Below are positions 7,017 to 14,595 of a DNA stretch of 64,000 nt, piece after piece (position 1 is the stretch's first letter; the number at the start of each line of letters is the position of its first letter). The position numbers were made by a program, and so were the translations under genes. A model generated the notes under the pieces. The model searched no databases. It saw only the letters and a list, made by a program, of their open reading frames with translations, and was not told where the DNA came from. This DNA is from UBA2206 sp049303905 (GTDB lineage: Bacteria; Patescibacteriota; Minisyncoccia; Moranbacterales; UBA2206): NCBI GenBank assembly GCA_049303905.1, contig JBAQNP010000020.1, forward strand, positions 62,001 to 126,000, given 5' to 3'.

Positions 7017-8498
7017 CTAAATCATCCCTTCTTTCTTCATGAACTTCTTAATATGTGATTTAGCGGCGGAGGTTTTGACGAAGGTGAGCCAACCTCGGCT
7101 GGGATTTTTGTGATCTTTAGTGGTAATTATTTCTATAACCTCGCCATTTCTAACTTTATAATCCAAAGGAACCATTTTACCATTGACTTTGGCGCTTATG
7201 GCGCGATCGCCAATTTCACTGTGAACTCGATAGGCAAAATCAATAGGAGTGGATTCTTCAGGTAGATCAATCACATCGCCTTTTGGCGTGAAGGCAAAAA
7301 TATGATTTTTAAAAAAATCAATTTTAAGACTTTCTATAAATTCTTTATCATCCTTGCCAAGCTCATTTTGCCATTCGCGTAGTTGCTTTACCCAAGCAAT
7401 TTCTTTTTCCGGAATTTTTGCTTTTTCACGAAAAAAGAAATTTCTAAATCCTTTTTTCTTTTCCGAATATATCCAATGGGCGGCAATTCCAAATTCAGCT
7501 TCGTCGTGCATTTTTTTGGTACGAATTTGAATTTCCAAAAAATTTCTCTCTGGTCCAAAAATTGTAGTATGAATGGATTGGTATCCATTAGGTTTTGGAA
7601 GGGAGATGTAATCTTTGATACGTCCAACTAAGGGACGATATTTTTTATGTACAATGCCTAATGTTTCATAGCAGTTTACAATTTCTGGCACTATAATTCG
7701 AATTCCAGCCAAATCATAAATTTTATCAATATTCATATCATGCTTTTTTAGTTTTTGAAAAAGGCTATAATAATGTTTGGAGCGACCATAAATATCAATA
7801 ACTGTTATTTTTTCTTTAGCTAATTCTTTTTTAATATCAGTAATCATTACATCGATATATTTTTTCATTTCTTCTTTTTCTTCGGCCAATATTCCAGAAA
7901 CATATGCATAATTCTCTTCGTCTAAAAATTTGAAAGCCAAATCTTCTAAGCGAACTTTCATTTCTCCGATTCCCAAGCGATTGGCAATTGGCGCAAAAAC
8001 ATCTAATGTTTCTCTGGCAATTCGCTCCTGTTTCTCTGGTGGCAAACTTTCGAGAGTTTCCATATTATGCAATCGATCCGCTAATTTAATGATCACAACG
8101 CGAATATCTTCAGCCATAGCCAAAAACATTTTACGTAGATTTTCCAGATAATTCTCTTCTTTTGCTCCGCGTAATTTTATTTTTCCAAGCTTAGTTACTC
8201 CATCAACCATTTTGGCAATTTCTGATCCAAATTTTTTTTCTATTTCTTCTGATGTAACTTCTGTGTCTTCCGGAACATCATGCAAAAGCCCAGCCGAAAT
8301 TGTTTTTGAGCCCATTCCCATTCTAGCTAAATTCAAGGCAGTGTGCAGAGAATGTTGAATATAGTCTTCGCCGGATCTTCTTTTTTGGCCAGCATGGGCG
8401 GACAGAGCTGTCTGGTAAGCACTTCTAATCAACGCTTCTCTTCGTGCGTCAATGTTTAGTTTGGCATTTTTTATTACATCTTCAATGGTTATAGGCAT
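7017..8498 (-). CDS. RelA/SpoT bifunctional (p)ppGpp synthetase/hydrolase, C-terminally short
   Basis: A 493-aa Rel protein. The HD hydrolase part has HAGQKRRSGEDYIQHS and LLHDVPEDT (HD at about residues 73-74). The synthetase part has YDLAGIRIIV and PNGYQSIHTTI, and a TGS domain follows (FAFTPKGDVIDLPEESTPIDFAYRVH shortened here to its core). The protein stops shortly after TGS; the helical, zinc-finger and ACT regions of long Rel proteins (about 700 aa) are absent. Both catalytic centres look intact, so it could make and degrade the alarmone. Loss of the C-terminal regulatory part suggests altered ribosome control; this is inference. Confidence 0.92.
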   Translation of the reverse strand: MPITIEDVIKNAKLNIDARREALIRSAYQTALSAHAGQKRRSGEDYIQHSLHTALNLARMGMGSKTISAGLLHDVPEDTEVTSEEIEKKFGSEIAKMVDGVTKLGKIKLRGAKEENYLENLRKMFLAMAEDIRVVIIKLADRLHNMETLESLPPEKQERIARETLDVFAPIANRLGIGEMKVRLEDLAFKFLDEENYAYVSGILAEEKEEMKKYIDVMITDIKKELAKEKITVIDIYGRSKHYYSLFQKLKKHDMNIDKIYDLAGIRIIVPEIVNCYETLGIVHKKYRPLVGRIKDYISLPKPNGYQSIHTTIFGPERNFLEIQIRTKKMHDEAEFGIAAHWIYSEKKKGFRNFFFREKAKIPEKEIAWVKQLREWQNELGKDDKEFIESLKIDFFKNHIFAFTPKGDVIDLPEESTPIDFAYRVHSEIGDRAISAKVNGKMVPLDYKVRNGEVIEIITTKDHKNPSRGWLTFVKTSAAKSHIKKFMKKEGMI

Positions 8499-8539
8499 AA
8501 AATTTATACGAAGTATATGACTTATATGTCATATTACAT

Positions 8540-10789
8540 TTAACTGGGGTTTTCTTTTTCAAAATCACATTCCTTAGTGGAGCATTTGATTTTATTTTTT
8601 GCGGCAAAAACCAAAAGACCTTTGCATTTAGGACAAATTTCTCCATTGGGTTTATTCCAAATAGCAAAATCACATTTAGGATAGGTGTTGCAACCATAGA
8701 AACTGCGTCCGCGTTTAGATTTTCGCTCGACAATCTCTCCCACACTGCACTTGGGACAATTTACGCCAGTTTTATTTTCAATTTTTTTGATATTTTTGCA
8801 ATTAGGGTAAGCGCTACAACCCAGAAACATTCCAAATTTACCTCTTTTTATCACCATTGGCGCACCACACAATTCGCAAGCCTCTTTGCCATTTTCTTTT
8901 TCAATACCCTCTTCAATCTTTTTTTCATCTTCTGTTTTTTCAGTATGCTTGCAATTAGGATAATTGGAACAAGCGACAAATTTTCCAAAACGACCAAATT
9001 TCACGATCAAATCTCCGCCACACTCTGGACAGCTTGTCCCGAGTTTTTCTTGAAAACTTTCCTTAGTCACTTCCTTGGTTTTTTCTTTGAGATTTTTGTG
9101 AAAGGGCACATAAAAATTTTTGATCACCGGTACCCATTCTTTTTTTCCTTCAGCAATTTCATCTAAATCTTCTTCCATTTTGGCAGTGAATTTATAATCA
9201 ACAATTTGAGAAAAATGCTCAGCTAAAAGATCGCTAACTACAAAACCAATTTCTTGCGGAAAGAGTTTCCGGTTTTCATCTTTTTCCACATATTTTCTAT
9301 CAATTATAGTAGAAATGGTTGGAGCATAAGTTGAAGGCCGACCAATCCCATTTTCTTCCATTACCTTAATAAGAGTGGCTTCACTATAGCGAGCGGGCGG
9401 AGTGGTGAATTTTTGCTCATCCTTAATTTCAACTAAATCAACAATTTCTTTTTCTTTTAATTCTGGTAAAATATTTTCGCTCACTGGCATTTTGTCGCCA
9501 AAAACTTTTAAATATCCATCAAATTTAATAGTGGAGCCATTAGCGCGAAGAGTATAATTATCCTTGAAATTTTTTTGAAAAGCTTTGATATCTATTGTGA
9601 CATTATCAAGGATTGCGCTTGTCATTTGGGAACCAATCATTCTTTGCCAAATTAACTTGTAAAGACGATATTGTTTTGAGTCTAAATATTCCTTTATCGA
9701 TTCTGGATCATACTCTGGAAAAGTTGGGCGAATAGCTTCATGAGCTTCTTGGGCACCCTTGGATTTATTTTTGAAAAAACGAGGGCTGGAAAGAGAATAT
9801 TCTTTTCCGAAAAGTGTTTTAATTTTTTTGCTTGCAGAAATCAGAGATTCCATAGAAAGATTTAGACTGTCAGTCCTCATGTATGTGATGAGTCCAACTG
9901 AACCAGGCGCTCCGATATTGATTCCTTCATAAAGTTTTTGAGCAATGCTCATTGTTTGCTTGGCGCTATATCCGAGCTTGCTATTAGCGTCTTGTTGTAA
10001 AGTGGAAGTAGTATAAGGAGGGAGCGGATTTTTTTGAACTTCTTTTTTAGAAATTGAATCTATTTCAAAATTAGCTTTTTCTAAAAAACTTTTTATCACT
10101 CCAGCTTGTTTTCTGTTCTTTATTCCCATCTTGCCGAAAGCCTTGTCATTTTCTTTGGAGAGCCTAGCTTCAAAAGTTTCGTTGGCGCTAGCTTTTTGTT
10201 TTTTCAAATTAGCTGTAAGGGTCCAATATTCTTCTGGTTTGAAAGCTTTAATTTCTTTTTCTCGTTCAACAATTAGACGAAGTGCCACTGATTGAACACG
10301 ACCAGCACTGAGACCTCGCCTAATTTTTTTCCATAGAAATGGAGAGAGTTCATATCCAACTAAACGATCAAGAACTCTTCTGGCTTGTTGAGCATCGACT
10401 AAATTCAAATCAATTGAGCGAGGATTTTCGAGTGCTTTTTCAACGGCGTTTTTTGTTATTTCATGAAAAACAATGCGCTGAATATTTTTTTCAGAAAGAT
10501 TTAGTGCTTCTTGAAGATGCCAAGAAATAGCTTCTCCTTCGCGGTCTTCGTCAGTTGCCAAAATTACTGAGTCAGCTCTTTTGGCTAATTTTTGGAGTTC
10601 GGAAACTCTAGGCAGGGCCTTGGATGGAATAGTATATTTGGGAGTAAAATCATTCTTAATATCAATGCCCATTTCTTTTTGGGGTAAATCACGAACATGA
10701 CCATAGGATGATTTTACGATAAAACTTTTTCCTAAAAATTTAGAAATAGTCTTGGCTTTTGTTGGAGACTCTACAATGACTAACTTCAT
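8540..10789 (-). CDS. topA: DNA topoisomerase I
   Basis: Type IA topoisomerase of 749 aa from the chosen ATG (MKLVIVESPTKAKTI), which is the normal N terminus. The upstream in-frame ATG adds only codons from an ATGAAGCATGAAAC repeat. The Toprim acidic cluster is in ATDEDREGE (about residue 80) and the catalytic tyrosine is Tyr303 in ITYMRTDS. The C terminus has four C4-type zinc ribbons (CPECGG, CELCGA, CPKCSV, CPKCKG), of which the last is divergent. It relaxes negative supercoils in one-strand-passage reactions. dprA lies upstream on the same strand, as in many bacteria. Confidence 0.96.
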   Translation of the reverse strand: MKLVIVESPTKAKTISKFLGKSFIVKSSYGHVRDLPQKEMGIDIKNDFTPKYTIPSKALPRVSELQKLAKRADSVILATDEDREGEAISWHLQEALNLSEKNIQRIVFHEITKNAVEKALENPRSIDLNLVDAQQARRVLDRLVGYELSPFLWKKIRRGLSAGRVQSVALRLIVEREKEIKAFKPEEYWTLTANLKKQKASANETFEARLSKENDKAFGKMGIKNRKQAGVIKSFLEKANFEIDSISKKEVQKNPLPPYTTSTLQQDANSKLGYSAKQTMSIAQKLYEGINIGAPGSVGLITYMRTDSLNLSMESLISASKKIKTLFGKEYSLSSPRFFKNKSKGAQEAHEAIRPTFPEYDPESIKEYLDSKQYRLYKLIWQRMIGSQMTSAILDNVTIDIKAFQKNFKDNYTLRANGSTIKFDGYLKVFGDKMPVSENILPELKEKEIVDLVEIKDEQKFTTPPARYSEATLIKVMEENGIGRPSTYAPTISTIIDRKYVEKDENRKLFPQEIGFVVSDLLAEHFSQIVDYKFTAKMEEDLDEIAEGKKEWVPVIKNFYVPFHKNLKEKTKEVTKESFQEKLGTSCPECGGDLIVKFGRFGKFVACSNYPNCKHTEKTEDEKKIEEGIEKENGKEACELCGAPMVIKRGKFGMFLGCSAYPNCKNIKKIENKTGVNCPKCSVGEIVERKSKRGRSFYGCNTYPKCDFAIWNKPNGEICPKCKGLLVFAAKNKIKCSTKECDFEKENPS

Positions 10790-10847
10790 GAAGCATGAAA
10801 CATGAAGCATGAAACAAAATTACTTGTTACATGTTAAATGTTATGTG

Positions 10848-11924
10848 TTATATGATTATATAGTTCTGTCCACCGATGTTTTTTACCCAGCCCTTGATTT
10901 CCATCATTGAAAGTGTGCCGGAACACATCGCTGTTTGCAGTTTAGCTAGTTTCGCGATATTGTCAATGTGAAGCGGATCGGAAGATAGAATTTTTAGCAA
11001 TATTTTTTCTTCATCGGTGGTTGGATTTTTTGGTAGAAGCTCTTTTGACAAATTTTCTTTAGATAAATCTAATTCTTCTAAAATATCTTTTATTCCGGTG
11101 ACAACGCGTGCGCCAGATTTAATGAGATTATTAGTGCCATATGACAGAGGAGAGAAAATTGATCCAGGAACGGAGAAAACCTCTCGATTATATTCCAAGG
11201 CCATATTGGCTGTTATAAGAGAACCACTTTTTTCTCCAGCTTCAATTACTATTGTGCCAAGTGTTAGCCCGGCAACTATCCTATTTCTTGCTGGAAAAGT
11301 TAATTTGCCTGCCTTCATTTCGATGGGGTATTCGCTGATGAGTGCTCCATCAATCATTATTTCACGAGATAAATTGAAATTATTTACCGGATAGATATTT
11401 TTATCATCTAAACTATTTCCTAAAACAGCAATAGTTTTGCCATGATTTTCTAGAGCACCCTGATGAGCAAAAGTGTCAATTCCAAGCGCCATTCCGCTTA
11501 CAATAATAACTCCAGCGTTAGAAAGATCTCTGGCTAAGCTTTGAGCAATTTGTGAACCATAGGAACTATATTTTCTAGAGCCAACAATAGAAATCATTGG
11601 AGAGTAGTTCAAATCGAGCGCCCCTTTTTTATAAAGGATGAAAGGAGGATTGGGAATTTCCTTAAGAAGTGTTGGGTAGGCATAATCAGAAAAAGTTAAC
11701 ATTTGAATGTTTTCCTCTTGCATTCTTTCCCATTCGAAATCAGGATTGATGCTTGCTTTTTCGAGGAATATTTTTTCGGCTAATTTTTCTCCGACACCAC
11801 TGTTTTTTAGACTATTTAAATCAGATTGCCAGATATTTTCACTATTTTCAAAAAAGTTAAGAAGCATCTGCATTTTTTTTGCTCCGACTCCGGTGATTTT
11901 GTTTAGGGCGTTTAGATATTTCAT
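10848..11924 (-). CDS. dprA: DNA processing protein DprA (Smf)
   Basis: DprA loads RecA on incoming single-stranded DNA in natural transformation. The N-terminal helix-hairpin-helix region (NALNKITGVGAKKMQMLL) is followed by the Rossmann-like DprA core with MISIVGSRKYSSYG, VSGMALGIDTFAHQGAL, FPARNRIVAGL and EAGEKSGSLITANMA. A C-terminal winged-helix part follows. I prefer the ATG at 11924; a longer frame reaches 11966 but runs into the promoter region of the divergent gene. Occurrence next to topA matches CPR and Firmicutes order. Confidence 0.95.
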   Translation of the reverse strand: MKYLNALNKITGVGAKKMQMLLNFFENSENIWQSDLNSLKNSGVGEKLAEKIFLEKASINPDFEWERMQEENIQMLTFSDYAYPTLLKEIPNPPFILYKKGALDLNYSPMISIVGSRKYSSYGSQIAQSLARDLSNAGVIIVSGMALGIDTFAHQGALENHGKTIAVLGNSLDDKNIYPVNNFNLSREIMIDGALISEYPIEMKAGKLTFPARNRIVAGLTLGTIVIEAGEKSGSLITANMALEYNREVFSVPGSIFSPLSYGTNNLIKSGARVVTGIKDILEELDLSKENLSKELLPKNPTTDEEKILLKILSSDPLHIDNIAKLAKLQTAMCSGTLSMMEIKGWVKNIGGQNYIII

Positions 11925-11959
11925 AAATCTTTTTTTAATGTAGCATAATTTCAAGACCC

Positions 11960-11987
11960 TTGACAAATATCTAATCTATGCTAGAAT
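11960..11987 (+). promoter_or_regulatory. sigma70-type promoter for the sigma4-HARE gene
   Basis: TTGACA and TAGAAT are separated by 16 bp. The predicted start site is about 10 bp before the ATG at 12004, giving a very short or near-leaderless transcript. Confidence 0.7.
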
Positions 11988-12003
11988 ACTTTGAATTAAA
12001 AGT

Positions 12004-13116
12004 ATGCGAATGGCGCGCTATGAATGCGCACATGCGAATAATTTAAAAATGATTAATAATAAAGAAAAGGCAAAAAATTCAAAAAGCTTAAATGGTAATA
12101 AGAAGCCATTATTTTTAAGTTTGTCAGATGACTTACTTTCTGGTCTAAATCAACGCTCGAAAGAAATCGTACAAAAAAGATTCGGTCTTTTAAGCGGCAA
12201 GCGAGAAACACTGGATAAAATTGGACGTCATTATGGGATAACCAGAGAAAGAGTGCGTCAGATAATTTCCGAAGCGCTTAAAAATATCTCAACAAAAACA
12301 GAGCATGAAAGTTTTGTGAGTGCTGAAGAAAAAATAATTTTTACAATTAACAAAAACGATGGTATAATAAAAGTAAGTGAAGTTATTGAAAAATTTAATT
12401 CTGATGGACAGGCGGAGGCAAACGCTATAAAGTTTTTTGCGCTATGCTCAAAAAATATTTTAGAAGCTGAAGAAAAAAATGTTTTTGAAAAAATTTGGGC
12501 GGTTTCTGAAAGTATACTTTCTGAAGTGAAGAAAACTTTGACTGAAGCGGAAAAAATTGTCAGAGAAGAAAAAAGATTATTTAGTGATAATGAAATTATC
12601 GAGAAACTTTTTGTTGCTTTGCCACACTTGCCGAAAGGAAAAATTCTAAATTTTCTCAAAACCTCAGCTAACATCAAGAAAAATAAATTCGGCAAGAGAG
12701 GGATGAAAAATTGGGCGGAAGTTTCACCAAAAGGAACGCGAGAAAGAGTGCATCTAGTTCTCAAGGAACATAAAAAGCCTTTGCATTTTGTGGAGATAGC
12801 CAATCTTATTGATAAATTTGAATTAGGCAAAAGAAAAGCTCATCCACAGACAGTGCACAATGAACTAATCAAAGACGAAAGATTTGTTCTCATCGGCCGA
12901 GGAATTTATGCGCTCAAGGAGTGGGGATATTCTGAGGGGACAATTCAAGAAGTGATCAAGAATATTTTACAAGAAAAGAAAAAACCGCTCAAGAAAGAAG
13001 AAATAATTGAAGAGGTTTTGAGAATTCGAAAAGTGAAGAAAACTACAATTAGTATTAATTTGAACAATACTAAGATTTTCGAAAGGGAAAATGACTGTTA
13101 TTATATAAAAAAATAG
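12004..13116 (+). CDS. sigma-70 region 4-like protein fused to HARE-HTH domain
   Basis: A 370-aa protein. Residues around 35-100 read as sigma70 region 4 (LNQRSKEIVQKRFGLLSGKRETLDKIG continuing into GITRERVRQI), the helix-turn-helix that contacts -35 elements. No region 2 is present, so it is not a complete sigma factor. The C-terminal third (RERVHLVLKEHKKPLHFVEIANLI and HPQTVHNELIKDERFVLIGRGIYAL) matches the HARE-HTH fold seen in RNA polymerase delta subunit. It is probably a transcription factor acting on RNA polymerase. A later ATG at 12049 is also possible. A sigma70-type promoter lies just upstream. Confidence 0.75.
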   Translation: MRMARYECAHANNLKMINNKEKAKNSKSLNGNKKPLFLSLSDDLLSGLNQRSKEIVQKRFGLLSGKRETLDKIGRHYGITRERVRQIISEALKNISTKTEHESFVSAEEKIIFTINKNDGIIKVSEVIEKFNSDGQAEANAIKFFALCSKNILEAEEKNVFEKIWAVSESILSEVKKTLTEAEKIVREEKRLFSDNEIIEKLFVALPHLPKGKILNFLKTSANIKKNKFGKRGMKNWAEVSPKGTRERVHLVLKEHKKPLHFVEIANLIDKFELGKRKAHPQTVHNELIKDERFVLIGRGIYALKEWGYSEGTIQEVIKNILQEKKKPLKKEEIIEEVLRIRKVKKTTISINLNNTKIFERENDCYYIKK

Positions 13117-13190
13117 AATAATTGTTTCGGTTTTAGTTATTCGTACATTCGTATATTTGTATAGATTCGTAATTCGTAAAAGTTAATGTC

Positions 13191-14462
13191 ATGAACAACG
13201 CTTCGGACATCTTTGCAATATTTATAGTCTTGTGGCAAGCCATTAGTTTTTTTTGGTGGATTATCTTGCCGATAATGTTTTGGCATATTTTTAGAATTCT
13301 TTGGATAGATTTTACTCTTGTTAAATCTGCCAATTCTTGGCGCAGACTGCAAAAATGGACACTTTTAGAAATTATCCCTCCGCGAGAAATTGAGAAAGGT
13401 CCAAAGATGATGGAAACTATTTTTTCCAGTATGGCTGGAGTTTTGTCTACATATAATACTTTTGATGAATATTTAAAAGGAGCTTGGCATCATGACCGAT
13501 TTAGCTTGGAAATTGTAGGAGAGGAGGGAAAACTTCATTTTTATATTCGCACACAAAAAAGACTAGTGGGTCTTGTAGAAGCTAATATCTATTCTCAATA
13601 TCCAGACGCAGAAGTTTTGGAGGTGCCAGATTATACACAAAAATTTCCCAAAATTATTCCTAATAAAAATTGGGATCTCTGGGGAACTGATTTTGAATTT
13701 GTAGCGAAAGGTCCAATCCCAATTAAGACTTATGACAAATTTGAAGAAACAGTAACAGGCGAAATGAACGATCCTATGTCAGCTATTGCTGAAATAATTG
13801 GATTGCTTGGTCCGGGGCAACATATTTGGCTTCAGTATGTTTTGCAACCCTTGCCAGAGCCAGAAGCAAAAAAGAAGGAGCATCTTGATGTGATAAAGAA
13901 ACTCAAAGGGGAAAAAGTAGTTGAGCCAATGGGACTCGGGGGGCATCTAATCGACGTTTTTTCTAATATAGCCAAGGGATTGTCAGCTCCAGTAGAATTT
14001 TCTAAGGCAGAAAAAAAAGAAGAAATGCCGCTTGAATTCCGACTTTCTCCAGGAGAGAAGGAGTTATTGAAAGCCACTGAAGAAAATTTAGGGAGAAATC
14101 TTTTCAAAACTAAAATGCGCTATATTTATTTGGCAAAAAAAGAAAATTGGGACGGATCCTTTAAGTCTTCTTTTATCGGAGCGCTAAAGCAATTTAATGA
14201 TATAAATTTCAATCAGTTTAAGCCAGAAGATATTTCTAAGACTTATGGAAAAATATTTTTCACCGAACCTCGCGCTGATTTTCGCAAAAGAAAATTATTA
14301 AATCGCTATATATTTCGTAATATGGATGGAGTTAATATGGTTTTTTCTACCAAAGAATTGGCGACAGTTTTCCATTTTCCTGATATGGGAGTGAAATCTC
14401 CTGCGGTGCAAAGAACTGCGGGAAGACTGGGTAGCGCGCCGGCTAATTTACCCATAGAATAA
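13191..14462 (+). CDS. membrane-anchored N-terminal partner of a VirD4-like ATPase
   Basis: A 423-aa protein. An N-terminal hydrophobic region (IFAIFIVLWQAISFFWWIILPIMFWHIF, described here as one or two membrane helices) is followed by a long soluble domain. The protein ends SAPANLPIE. In related CPR proteins, as I know them, this domain continues into a VirD4/HerA-like ATPase in one polypeptide. Here the ATPase follows after a 112-bp gap in another frame. The intervening inverted repeat suggests a split gene. The role is unknown; DNA transfer or pilus-associated export has been proposed for the family. Confidence 0.65.
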   Translation: MNNASDIFAIFIVLWQAISFFWWIILPIMFWHIFRILWIDFTLVKSANSWRRLQKWTLLEIIPPREIEKGPKMMETIFSSMAGVLSTYNTFDEYLKGAWHHDRFSLEIVGEEGKLHFYIRTQKRLVGLVEANIYSQYPDAEVLEVPDYTQKFPKIIPNKNWDLWGTDFEFVAKGPIPIKTYDKFEETVTGEMNDPMSAIAEIIGLLGPGQHIWLQYVLQPLPEPEAKKKEHLDVIKKLKGEKVVEPMGLGGHLIDVFSNIAKGLSAPVEFSKAEKKEEMPLEFRLSPGEKELLKATEENLGRNLFKTKMRYIYLAKKENWDGSFKSSFIGALKQFNDINFNQFKPEDISKTYGKIFFTEPRADFRKRKLLNRYIFRNMDGVNMVFSTKELATVFHFPDMGVKSPAVQRTAGRLGSAPANLPIE

Positions 14463-14468
14463 CATAAT

Positions 14469-14595
14469 GAGTATGCCTTCCCGTACTAAATTCCAACAGA
14501 GCTTGATTTTACGGAAAAGTTTGTGTGCGTTGTCGCCTGCGGCTTAAATTTTTAAATAACAGAAAAATTAAATTGTGAATTGGTACGGGATGCTC
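14469..14595. repeat. inverted-repeat insertion between the two VirD4-like parts
   Basis: Imperfect inverted arms at 14469-14493 and 14577-14595 share GAGTATGCC / GGGATGCTC and CCGTAC / GTACGG. About 85 nt lie between them. The left arm follows the stop codon of the upstream part and the right arm contains the first codons of the downstream part. Confidence 0.55.
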
